NCBI RefSeq assembly: GCF_014654205.1
Contig: NZ_BNAW01000004.1
Location: 1 to 64,000 of the forward strand
Length of the DNA: 64,000 nt
Direction of reading: 5' to 3'
DNA from: Amycolatopsis bullii
GTDB lineage: Bacteria > Actinomycetota > Actinomycetes > Mycobacteriales > Pseudonocardiaceae
How positions within the stretch are numbered: the first letter of the stretch is position 1; every line of letters begins with the position of its first letter. Position numbers and translations under genes: made by a program. The notes beneath the pieces are model-generated. The model ran no database searches. It was not told the origin of the DNA and was given only the letters and a program-made list of their open reading frames with translations. Below, one piece after another: positions 15,997-23,025 of this stretch.

Positions 15997-18003
15997 ATGC
16001 AAAAGCGGATCGCGCTCTTCGCGAGCACACTCGCCGTAGCCATCCTTCCAGGCATTCTGGCCGCCGAACCTATGGCAATCGCCGCCACAGTCGATGGTGA
16101 CCAGCAGGCTGCGCTGGTCGAAGACTACGCCTACCCTGGTGCCGCTACGATCCAAGCGACCTACAACGTCACGCTGATCTCCGGTGACGGCAATCTGGTG
16201 TTCGCCGACTGCGCAACACCCCCGGAGGGGAACATCGGTCTTCTCCGGGTCCGCACAAGCAATACCTCCGCCGGCGCCAGCGGGAGGATTTGTTTCAAAA
16301 TCCTCTCAACGCCTGCGCAGTTGTCGCTGAAAGTGCCCGCGGTCTTCGAGATCCGCGGCGACGGCCAGGTGGCCGGCACCGGCCACCAGGTCCAGGCTGA
16401 CTTGACCACGGACGCCGGGCAGCACACGACGGTCCAGGTGAACCCCAGCGGGCCCACACCGGTCGGCGTCGGAGCCAAGCCAGGCGACCCGCCGACCACA
16501 TTGCTGCAACTCACAGCCGGCACGCCTGCCACGGCGGCCAGCCCGACGATCAGCGGTGGCTCATCAGCACCCGACGGGGCATACCCGTTCGTCGGTCGGC
16601 TGGACGTCGGGCATCCTGGAGCTGGTGGACGTTCCTGCACCGCCACGCTGATCAACAGCTCCTGGATCCTCACCGCCACAACCTGCTTCGGCGACGCCGG
16701 ACTCCAGACCGGGGCACCTCCCCAGCCGACCACTGTCACGCTGGGCCGCACCGCCACCAACGCCGGGCGAATCGCGCACGTCACCTCCGTCACGCCGAAG
16801 GCCGGCACCAATGTGACTCTCGGCCACCTGGACACCCCGGTCACCGACATCACGCCACCGGCACTAAGCACGACCGCACCCGCCCCCGGCGAGACATTGA
16901 CCGCTGTCGGGTACGGCCGCACGGCCGACACCTGGGTGCCCAACCAGGCCCGGATCGCACCGGTCACCGTCGCTGCGACCACCGACACCACCACGACCAT
17001 CACCAGCACCGGCGGGATGGACACCTGCCAGGGCGACGCAGGCGGCCCGGCCCTGCGCCAGATCGGGACCGCCACCGAACTCGTCGCACTGCACAGCACG
17101 TCCTGGCAGCACGGCTGCCTCGCCGTCGCGGAAACCCGCCAAGGCGGCACCGAATCCCGGATCGACAACATCACCGACTGGATCCGGCAGATCACCTACG
17201 CTACGGACATCGCGCTGACCGATACCCGCGCGATGCGTCTTCAGAACGGCTCCGCCTACCTCAAAGACGGTAACGGCGCATGGAGCCTACAGTGGGACGG
17301 CCACGACAACCCGGTGACCAAGATCGGGGTGCACGGGACTCGCGTCGGTGTTCTCTTGGCCAACGGCGACCTCTGGATCAAGGACGACGCTCTCCCCGGC
17401 GTGGGCTGGATCCGTGAATCCACCGACATCACCGACTTCGACCTTTCCGGCGAACGCCTCGCCGCCGTCCACAACGGAAACGTCTACATCAAGGACGGCA
17501 ACCTCTACGGCAGCTGGACCACTCCATGGGACACCCAGCGAGGCACAGTCACTACAGTGCACGTCGACGGCACCCGAATCGGCGTTCTCCTGACCAACAA
17601 GGAAGTCTGGGTCGAAGACGACACTCTCCCCGACCTCGGCTGGTGCGCCGAGATCGACGCAACCACCGACTTCGCTCTCTCCGGTCAACGCTTCGCCGCC
17701 ATCAAGAACGGAAACGTTTACATCAAGGACGGCGACCTCAGAGGCGGCTGGACCACCCCATGGGACACCCAGCGAGGTACGGTCACCACAATCCGCCTAG
17801 ACGGCACCCGAATCGGCGTCCTCCGGACCAACAACGAAGTCTGGGTCAAAGACGACACTCTCCCCCACCTCGGCTGGCTCGCCTCCTCCGACAAGACAAC
17901 CGCCTTCGACCTGGCCGGCAACCGCATCGGAATCGTCCGGACAGGGCAATGCCTCGTCCAGAGCGACAACCTTCAGGGACCGTGGACAGACCTCGGACAA
18001 TAG
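15997..18003 (+). CDS. Secreted trypsin-fold pseudoprotease with C-terminal propeller-like repeats
   Basis: 668 residues from the ATG at 15997, preceded by GAGGGGGA; a signal peptide spans about residues 1-28. Residues about 30-170 form a beta-rich N-domain. Residues about 185-400 align with chymotrypsin-family S1 peptidases, but all three catalytic positions differ. AAHC is ATTC (Thr229 for His), the DxxL strand is TNVTLGHL (Asn272 for Asp), and GDSGGP is GDAGGP (Ala348 for Ser). Fold cysteines and LxxVGYGRT are kept. Residues about 405-668 are tandem ~39-residue blades alternating 'NGNVYIKDGNLxGxW' and 'GTRIGVLLTNxEVWVxDD', like a WD/tectonin propeller. It is probably a binding protein, not a protease. 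It is divergent from the ALF-repeat gene, and a strong terminator follows. Confidence 0.8.
   Translation: MQKRIALFASTLAVAILPGILAAEPMAIAATVDGDQQAALVEDYAYPGAATIQATYNVTLISGDGNLVFADCATPPEGNIGLLRVRTSNTSAGASGRICFKILSTPAQLSLKVPAVFEIRGDGQVAGTGHQVQADLTTDAGQHTTVQVNPSGPTPVGVGAKPGDPPTTLLQLTAGTPATAASPTISGGSSAPDGAYPFVGRLDVGHPGAGGRSCTATLINSSWILTATTCFGDAGLQTGAPPQPTTVTLGRTATNAGRIAHVTSVTPKAGTNVTLGHLDTPVTDITPPALSTTAPAPGETLTAVGYGRTADTWVPNQARIAPVTVAATTDTTTTITSTGGMDTCQGDAGGPALRQIGTATELVALHSTSWQHGCLAVAETRQGGTESRIDNITDWIRQITYATDIALTDTRAMRLQNGSAYLKDGNGAWSLQWDGHDNPVTKIGVHGTRVGVLLANGDLWIKDDALPGVGWIRESTDITDFDLSGERLAAVHNGNVYIKDGNLYGSWTTPWDTQRGTVTTVHVDGTRIGVLLTNKEVWVEDDTLPDLGWCAEIDATTDFALSGQRFAAIKNGNVYIKDGDLRGGWTTPWDTQRGTVTTIRLDGTRIGVLRTNNEVWVKDDTLPHLGWLASSDKTTAFDLAGNRIGIVRTGQCLVQSDNLQGPWTDLGQ
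17440..17890 (+). repeat. Internal tandem repeat in the pseudoprotease gene
   Basis: The blade pair around 17455-17640 recurs about 234 bases (78 codons) later at 17690-17875, with long near-identical DNA stretches such as CCATGGGACACCCAGCGAGG (17523 and 17757). The DNA similarity exceeds what the fold requires, indicating recent duplication of two blades. Confidence 0.75.
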
Positions 18004-18013
18004 TCGAGACACC

Positions 18014-18047
18014 GGACGGTGTCGTCGTACCCACGACGACACCGTCC
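18014..18047 (+). terminator. Strong hairpin terminator after the pseudoprotease gene
   Basis: A perfect 15-bp inverted repeat (18014-18028 with 18033-18047) with a 4-base loop begins 11 bases after the stop codon. There is no T run, but its position and strength fit a transcription terminator. Confidence 0.75.
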
Positions 18048-18262
18048 ATGGTGCACCCGACCTGAGCTGAACAGCGACAAGGTGACCACGGGAGTCGGTC
18101 CCAACGATCCACGTCACTGCCCTACCCCGCCCGCGATGTGCCCGATGGCGGCGGTAGCCCCGTGTTGTTGATCACGCCGGGCTCTCATTCACCAAAGTGC
18201 TTGCGCAGCAATGGTGAACCCGAACGAATCGCATCTACACCGTTACGAACTGGGAGCAGTTG

Positions 18263-19489
18263 GTGAACCCGCGGATCAGAAGCATCGGCGTCAGCCTGGC
18301 TGCGTTGACCGCCGTGGCGTGCGTGGCCGGGTCGGCATCCTCGGGAACCACCGGCACCCAGTGGATCGCGGCCTGGGGCACTGCCATGCACGAGGCGGTG
18401 CCGCTGAACGCCTCGAACTTCAGTTGCCGCAACGCCGAACGCGTCAGCGCGGACGGCACGCAGATCCGCATCCGGCTGACCAACCAGTTCGTCCGCACGC
18501 CCACCACGTTCAACCGGGTCACCGTCGCGCAACGCGCCGCCGACAGCACCATCGTCCCCGCCACCCTGCACAACGTCACCTTCGGCGGCCGACCCGTGGT
18601 CACGATCCCGGCCGGCGGCGAGGTGTTCAGCGACCCGGTACCCATGCCCGTCACCGCAGGCGAGCAACTCGCGGTCAGCGTGTACTCCGCCGGATCCGTC
18701 ACCGAGTACCCCAACCACGAACTCGGGCTGGTCGGCGAGTACTGCACCGACTTCGGCGGCGGCGCCGGGGACCACACAGCCGATCCCGGCCCGTATCCGG
18801 GCCGCGGGATCAACGTGGCCTGGGTGTCCGGCATCGAGGTGGCCGGTGGCCACACCACCGGCGCCGTGATCGTCCTCGGTGACTCGGTCGCCGACGGAGC
18901 ACACGCCACGGTCAACACCTTCACCACTTGGCCGGACGTGCTGTCGCGCAGGTTGCAGGCCGCGGGCACGCCGCTGTCGGTCGTCAACGAAGGGGTCGCG
19001 GGCAACGCCCTGATCACCCCCGGTGGAATCGGCCCGACCGCGGCCCAACGGTTCGACCGGGACGTACTCGGCCACAACGGCGCCCGGACGGTGATCATCG
19101 CCGAAGGCTCCAACGACCTCTACCTGGGCACGGACGCCGCCACCCTGATCGACGGACTCGAACAGCTCGCCGACCGGGCACACGCCGCCGGCCTCCGAGT
19201 CGTCGGTGCCACGGTGACCCCGCGCCGCGGTGGATGGTTCGGCGACGACGACGTCAAGGACACCAACCGTGTCCAGGTCAACCAGTTCATCCGCACCGAC
19301 GACCACTTCGACGCGGTCATCGACTTCGACGCGATCGTGCGCAACACCGACCCGAACTACCCCCACGCCGGCGCACCCGACTACCAGAACTGGGTCAACC
19401 CCGCGTGGGACAGCGGCGACCGCATCCACCTCAACGACAGCGGCTACGCCGTGATGGCCGACTCAATCGACCTGTCCACCTTGAACTGA
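18263..19489 (+). CDS. Secreted SGNH/GDSL-family esterase or lipase
   Basis: About 408 residues from GTG 18263, six bases after GGGAG; a TTG at 18260 is the alternative. The N-terminal signal peptide reads VSLAALTAVACVAGSA. A beta-rich N-domain (about 35-195) precedes the SGNH hydrolase core. Block I is GDSVADG near residue 213, block II NEGVAGN, block III GSNDL, and block V has the catalytic Asp/His in SGDRIHLNDSGY near the C-terminus. All four signature residues are present, so it should be active on ester bonds (lipids, acetylated sugars). It is separated from the pseudoprotease gene by a terminator and 259 bases, so it has its own promoter. Confidence 0.87.
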   Translation: MNPRIRSIGVSLAALTAVACVAGSASSGTTGTQWIAAWGTAMHEAVPLNASNFSCRNAERVSADGTQIRIRLTNQFVRTPTTFNRVTVAQRAADSTIVPATLHNVTFGGRPVVTIPAGGEVFSDPVPMPVTAGEQLAVSVYSAGSVTEYPNHELGLVGEYCTDFGGGAGDHTADPGPYPGRGINVAWVSGIEVAGGHTTGAVIVLGDSVADGAHATVNTFTTWPDVLSRRLQAAGTPLSVVNEGVAGNALITPGGIGPTAAQRFDRDVLGHNGARTVIIAEGSNDLYLGTDAATLIDGLEQLADRAHAAGLRVVGATVTPRRGGWFGDDDVKDTNRVQVNQFIRTDDHFDAVIDFDAIVRNTDPNYPHAGAPDYQNWVNPAWDSGDRIHLNDSGYAVMADSIDLSTLN

Positions 19490-19758
19490 ACGGATTACCG
19501 TCTCGAGGCGGCCTGCGTGCCTCTGCATCAGCGCAGACGGGCCGCGCCGACGGGGGCACGTCAGCAAGAAGTGGGCGAGGGCACTGACCCCTATCCTGGT
19601 CCCGAAGCGCTTCGCGGAAGCGGGGGACGCATGCCATTCGCACGTTCGATCGTAATGAACGCGGCGCGTCCTCTCACCCTGGCAGTGAGGGGATCACCAG
19701 CACTGTCTTCGTTGGTCAAAGACGTCCCCGTCAGTTGCCGACCCGAGTTCGGGGGCAG
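19490..19758. other. Non-coding or degraded spacer
   Basis: About 270 bases between the SGNH hydrolase stop and a small minus-strand gene. No frame shows recognisable protein or a convincing ribosome-binding site, and I see no RNA gene or strong terminator here. Confidence 0.4.
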
Positions 19759-19971
19759 TCACAGGGCGAGCCCGAACGACACACTTTGTGGACGATGTAT
19801 CCGCTCAAGCGGCGCACCGTCAGCAATCGCCCGGCCACGGAAGTCATCGGCGACGTTCCCCAGATCGGGTGGCAGGTACAGCTGCGTGCCCGGCATCGAT
19901 GCCACTGTCGTCGAGGAGATCTCGGCTGCCGCCGCGCGGGCTTGGGGAATCCGGCTGCGAAGCCGAGACAC
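19759..19971 (-). CDS. Small hypothetical protein
   Basis: 70 residues from GTG 19971, which has a good AGGAG site six bases upstream; this choice of start is the main support. The product (MSRLRSRIPQARAAAAEI, then a middle with LYLPPDLGNVADDF) is soluble, without signal peptide or membrane segment. I do not recognise a family. It lies 76 bases downstream of, and on the same strand as, the TIGR02391 gene, so the two may be co-transcribed. It could also be a remnant of a longer gene; codon positions look plausible but the gene is short. Confidence 0.4.
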   Translation of the reverse strand: MSRLRSRIPQARAAAAEISSTTVASMPGTQLYLPPDLGNVADDFRGRAIADGAPLERIHRPQSVSFGLAL

Positions 19972-20047
19972 GTGAGCTCCTGAAACGCGCCGAAGCGCCT
20001 GGTCTCGTCTCCCAGACGGAAGACAACGTCGCGAACCAGGCGATTGA

Positions 20048-20746
20048 TCAAGCAGCCGGCCGGTCCTCGACACCGTCGAGCAGCCGCAGGAGCAGATCAG
20101 CCAACAGGACCGCATCGCTGGCGACCGCCGGGTCCTCGTACTTCACGGCTCGGTGCGACGTCGGGTTCTTGAACATCCCGATCGCCCCTTTGAAGAGGTT
20201 CAGCATCGCCTGCTGTTCGCCTGGCTCAGCCTTGGGGTCGACCAAAACCCCGGGGATCCCGGGAGCGAACGCTTTGTCGATCAGCTTGGTGCCCAGGTCC
20301 GAGTCCGACGCGCCGGCGAGGTCCCGGACGCGGATCTCCACCTCTCGCATGGCCACGAACACGGCGACGTCGTACTCACCGAGTAGGAATTGCTGCTCGA
20401 CCAGCTGGGCAATGCGCGGGTGCAGCGACATCCCCAGCCGTTCGGCAGCAGCGAGCTTGCCGACGCCGTACCGTAACGTCTCCTCGCCCAAGCGACTGAC
20501 GACATATGCGTCTGCAGACGACTGCGACGGATCACGTACGACCAGACCGTGAGTCATCAACCAACTCCAGCCTTCCGACAGCGCGCGGCCGATCTCACGA
20601 TCCCTGGCGGTCCCCTGTTGCTCGGCGCCCCTCATCCAGTTCTGCCAGTTCCATCCATCTCCAGCCTTGTAGTCGTGCAACATCAACAAGGCGAGCGCGT
20701 CGATCGGCAGGGCCAGCGTCTCGGCCCTCGGCCGCGTCCAAGTCAT
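20048..20746 (-). CDS. TIGR02391-family protein
   Basis: 232 residues. The C-terminal ~110 residues are the TIGR02391 domain, with VAMREVEIRVRDLAG, GTKLIDKAFAPG, EPGEQQAMLNLFKGAIG, FKNPTSHR and the final leucine-rich helix. The N-terminal half (MLHDYKAGDGWNWQNWM) is a separate alpha-helical region. Family members are cytoplasmic, uncharacterised, patchily distributed, and often found in mobile or defence-associated regions (family knowledge). It fits the accessory character of this stretch, 540 bases from a tRNA gene. Confidence 0.75.
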   Translation of the reverse strand: MTWTRPRAETLALPIDALALLMLHDYKAGDGWNWQNWMRGAEQQGTARDREIGRALSEGWSWLMTHGLVVRDPSQSSADAYVVSRLGEETLRYGVGKLAAAERLGMSLHPRIAQLVEQQFLLGEYDVAVFVAMREVEIRVRDLAGASDSDLGTKLIDKAFAPGIPGVLVDPKAEPGEQQAMLNLFKGAIGMFKNPTSHRAVKYEDPAVASDAVLLADLLLRLLDGVEDRPAA

Positions 20747-21085
20747 CGGAGTTCGGCGTCCTCTCGTCGTCGTCGCGCCCTACCGTCGTCGACCAAGCCG
20801 ACCTTGTTACGGGTGCACAAGGACGCTGCGATCTGACCACCTCTGTGACTTGCGTCGTTGAACGCAGTCCCGTACCGACTTCGACCTGCCCGCCGGGTTC
20901 CTTCAGATCACTCGACAGCACGATGGCGGCACCGACAACACAGCCGGCCAGGCCTCCGGTCACAGACATCAACTTCAAGGCCCCGGACTGAGCAGTGCCA
21001 CGGACGCCCGCTCGACCGAGCACACCGGCCGACTTCACGGCCTTCGATCTCTGAACTCCAGAACCAAAGAGAGGAGCGGGGCACG
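20747..21085. other. Spacer without a clear gene
   Basis: About 340 bases upstream of the TIGR02391 gene. A minus-strand stretch translating to LKLMSVTGGLAGCVVGAAIV has some membrane-helix character but no start signal and no recognisable family. I read it as promoter plus degraded sequence. Confidence 0.35.
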
Positions 21086-21232
21086 ATGTCACATGCGGCA
21101 TGGCACATCCGGTCAGCCGCCGAGCCCACAGGGTTGCGTCTTGATGCCGACGCGGCCAGCCAACGGACCACGGCAGCCCGGTCCTACAGGTCAGCAGGCC
21201 GATCATTGGACGGTCGTCAAGATAGACACTAA
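21086..21232 (+). CDS. Possible very small ORF next to the tRNA gene
   Basis: 48 codons from ATG 21086, preceded by GAGGAGCGGGG, a near-ideal ribosome-binding site. The product (MSHAAWHIRSAAEPTG and following) is basic and not recognised. It may be a genuine small protein or the 5' stub of a gene lost by recombination beside the tRNA. Codon evidence is weak. Confidence 0.25.
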   Translation: MSHAAWHIRSAAEPTGLRLDADAASQRTTAARSYRSAGRSLDGRQDRH

Positions 21233-21254
21233 ATCGCCCCTACCCGTAGGTAGC

Positions 21255-21281
21255 AAAAAAGCCCAGGTCAGCGACCTGGGC
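21255..21281 (-). terminator. Rho-independent terminator of tRNA-Asn
   Basis: On the minus strand, a perfect 9-bp stem (21281-21273 with 21269-21261) with a 3-base loop is followed by six T residues (21260-21255). It begins five bases after the tRNA 3' end. Confidence 0.9.
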
Positions 21282-21285
21282 TTTG

Positions 21286-21358
21286 CTCCCCCGCTTGGAC
21301 TCGAACCAAGAACCCTCCGGTTAACAGCCGAATGCTCTGCCAGTTGAGCTACAGGGGA
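21286..21358 (-). tRNA. tRNA-Asn (anticodon GTT)
   Basis: 73 bases folding as a cloverleaf. The acceptor stem TCCCCTG pairs with CGGGGGA (one G-U pair). The D arm is GCTCAACTGGCAGAGC, the anticodon arm CGGCT-GTT-AACCGG and the T arm GGTTCGAGTCC. The CCA end is not encoded. tRNA genes are common integration sites, and the accessory region of pseudogenes and toxin-like genes lies on its 3' side. Confidence 0.95.
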
Positions 21359-21525
21359 ATGTTGCTCACTTCCGGTGCCGGTCTCTCCGACCGACGAGAA
21401 GAACTTTAGACCATGCCCCGGAAGCGCCGCACACCACCCCCCACTTAGCGCAACCGCCCCCGCCCGGGCGGTTTTCCTGGACAATGGACAGTCGGACGAC
21501 CTAACGACGGAAGGCGTGGACGCGG

Positions 21526-21696
21526 ATGAAGAAGTTCCTGCTGGGGGCAGGCCTGGGGTACGTACTGGGCGCCAAGGCAGGCCGGGGGCGGTACGAGCAG
21601 CTCGTGCGCACCTACCGCCGGGTCGTCGACCACCCGATGGTCCAGGGCGCCGCCGGTGTGGCGCGCGCGAAGATCGGGGAGAAGCTCAAGCGCTGA
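21526..21696 (+). CDS. Small conserved glycine-zipper-like protein
   Basis: 56 residues from ATG 21526, with GGAAGG about 15 bases upstream. The sequence MKKFLLGAGLGYVLGAKAGR is a short hydrophobic, glycine-spaced helix of the YtxH type. A basic helical tail ending in KIGEKLKR follows. Such tiny proteins are widespread in actinobacteria, are probably membrane-associated, and have no known function. It ends between the stop codon and the 3' coding end of the convergent methyltransferase gene (overlap 21686-21696). Confidence 0.65.
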   Translation: MKKFLLGAGLGYVLGAKAGRGRYEQLVRTYRRVVDHPMVQGAAGVARAKIGEKLKR

Positions 21697-22453
21697 CGCG
21701 GGCCACGAAGAACACGCGGCGGAACTCGAACCAGGTGACCCCGTCGGGCCGCGCCGGGTAGGCGTCGGCCAGGCGAGGCGCCAGCGAGGCGCGGAACTGC
21801 TCCCACTCGGGGTCGGACAGGGCCGCGCGGATCGGGCGCAGCGCCGTGCCGGTGATCCACTCCAGCACCGGCGAAGGCCCGTGCAGCGGCTGCACGTACG
21901 TCGTCTCCCAGGCGTCGACGGCGCAGCCCGCGTCGGCCAGGAGGTTCGCGTACTCCTGCGGGGCCGACACCGCGTCGTCCTCGCGCAGCACCACCTCGGC
22001 CAAGCGCGACGCCCAGGCCGGTGACGCCGCCAGCTCGCGGGTCAGCACGTGCGAAGGCGCGTTGAAGTTACCCGGCACCTGCACCGCCAGGTAGGCGCCC
22101 GCGGGCAGTGCGGCAGCCCAGCGGCGGAGCAACGACGAATGGTCCGGCACCCACTGCAGGACGGCGTTCGACACGACGACGTCGGTGTCGGGCGCCGGCG
22201 TCCAGTCGCGGACGTCGAGCAGTGCCGCGTCGAGGCCGCGAGCGCGGGCGGCGGTCACCATTTCGGGTGAACTGTCACTGCACTCGAGCGTCGCCGACGG
22301 CCAGCGTTCACGGAGCGAAACGGTCAGGTTGCCCGGGCCGCAGCCCAGGTCGACGACGCGCCGCGGGGCCGACGCCCCGATGCGGGAGACCAGATCGTAA
22401 AACGGCCGGGCCCGCAGGTCGGCGTAGTCGAGGTACTTGCCGGGATCCCACAT
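21686..22453 (-). CDS. tam: Trans-aconitate 2-methyltransferase
   Basis: 255 residues from ATG 22453 (MWDPGKYLDYADLRARPFYD). The start matches the conserved N-terminus of Tam enzymes, with the W.P..YL.F...R..P..DL motif. The SAM-binding motif I is VVDLGCGPGNLT near residues 33-44. SDSSPEMV, DVVVSNAVLQWVPDH and a C-terminal WFEFRRVFFVARV complete the family pattern. It methylates trans-aconitate, a spontaneous inhibitor formed from the TCA intermediate cis-aconitate. It acts in the cytoplasm. Confidence 0.88.
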   Translation of the reverse strand: MWDPGKYLDYADLRARPFYDLVSRIGASAPRRVVDLGCGPGNLTVSLRERWPSATLECSDSSPEMVTAARARGLDAALLDVRDWTPAPDTDVVVSNAVLQWVPDHSSLLRRWAAALPAGAYLAVQVPGNFNAPSHVLTRELAASPAWASRLAEVVLREDDAVSAPQEYANLLADAGCAVDAWETTYVQPLHGPSPVLEWITGTALRPIRAALSDPEWEQFRASLAPRLADAYPARPDGVTWFEFRRVFFVARVSA

Positions 22454-22502
22454 GGCCACCTCCGGAAATAACAGTACGCCTGTACTGAGTACGAGCGTAC
22501 TG

Positions 22503-23024
22503 CTATTCCGCCGGGTTGACCAGCTTCGCGGCGGCCTGCTCGGCGATGGCCTCGACCAGTGCGGCGTCGGTGCCGGGGTCCGGCCGGACCTGCAGCACGG
22601 TGCCGTCGCGGCCGGGCACCTTGCGCTGGACGAACCACGCTCCCCCGGCGCCGATCTCCTGCCGGTGCCGCGAGCGGATCGAGCCCTCGACGCGCTGGTA
22701 GGCCTCGCGCGGCACCTTGCCCGGCGCCGGCAGCCGGAACCGCACCGGCGGGAGGTCGGCCAGCACGACCGCCGCACCCGCCGTCCCCGCCTCGGACGAC
22801 TCCGTCAGCGTGAAGACGCCGTCCGCCCAGGTCGCCTTGGCGACGAGGTGCCAGCCGACGCGGCGGGGGCCGTCGTCCGCGGGGATCCACAGCCCCAGTG
22901 CGGTCACCACGAGGTGGCCGCCGCCCTCGACCGGGGCGCTGTCCACGACTTCTTCGCCCGGCGCGAGCGCACCGGTGAAACCCGGAGGTGTGCGGTCGCC
23001 CAGCAACCGGCGGAGGAACCCCAT
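22503..23024 (-). CDS. Conserved actinobacterial protein downstream of dnaG
   Basis: 173 residues, soluble, beginning MGFLRRLLGDRTPPGF. A beta-rich middle carries two short repeats ('HLVVTALGLWIP', 'WHLVAKATW') typical of a PH-like or lipocalin-like small beta domain. A charged helical C-terminus includes QRVEGSIRSRHRQEIG, resembling the 'RVRxSVxxRHxxxL' segment of actinobacterial DUF proteins. Its start is one base after the dnaG stop, so it is expressed with the primase. No function is known to me. Confidence 0.7.
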   Translation of the reverse strand: MGFLRRLLGDRTPPGFTGALAPGEEVVDSAPVEGGGHLVVTALGLWIPADDGPRRVGWHLVAKATWADGVFTLTESSEAGTAGAAVVLADLPPVRFRLPAPGKVPREAYQRVEGSIRSRHRQEIGAGGAWFVQRKVPGRDGTVLQVRPDPGTDAALVEAIAEQAAAKLVNPAE

Positions 23025-23025
23025 C

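Noticed and set aside
19731-20051. 106-codon minus frame coupled by TTGA to the TIGR02391 gene
   Set aside because: Only the first ~20 codons look plausible; the overlapping frame with GTG 19971 and an AGGAG site is the better small gene.
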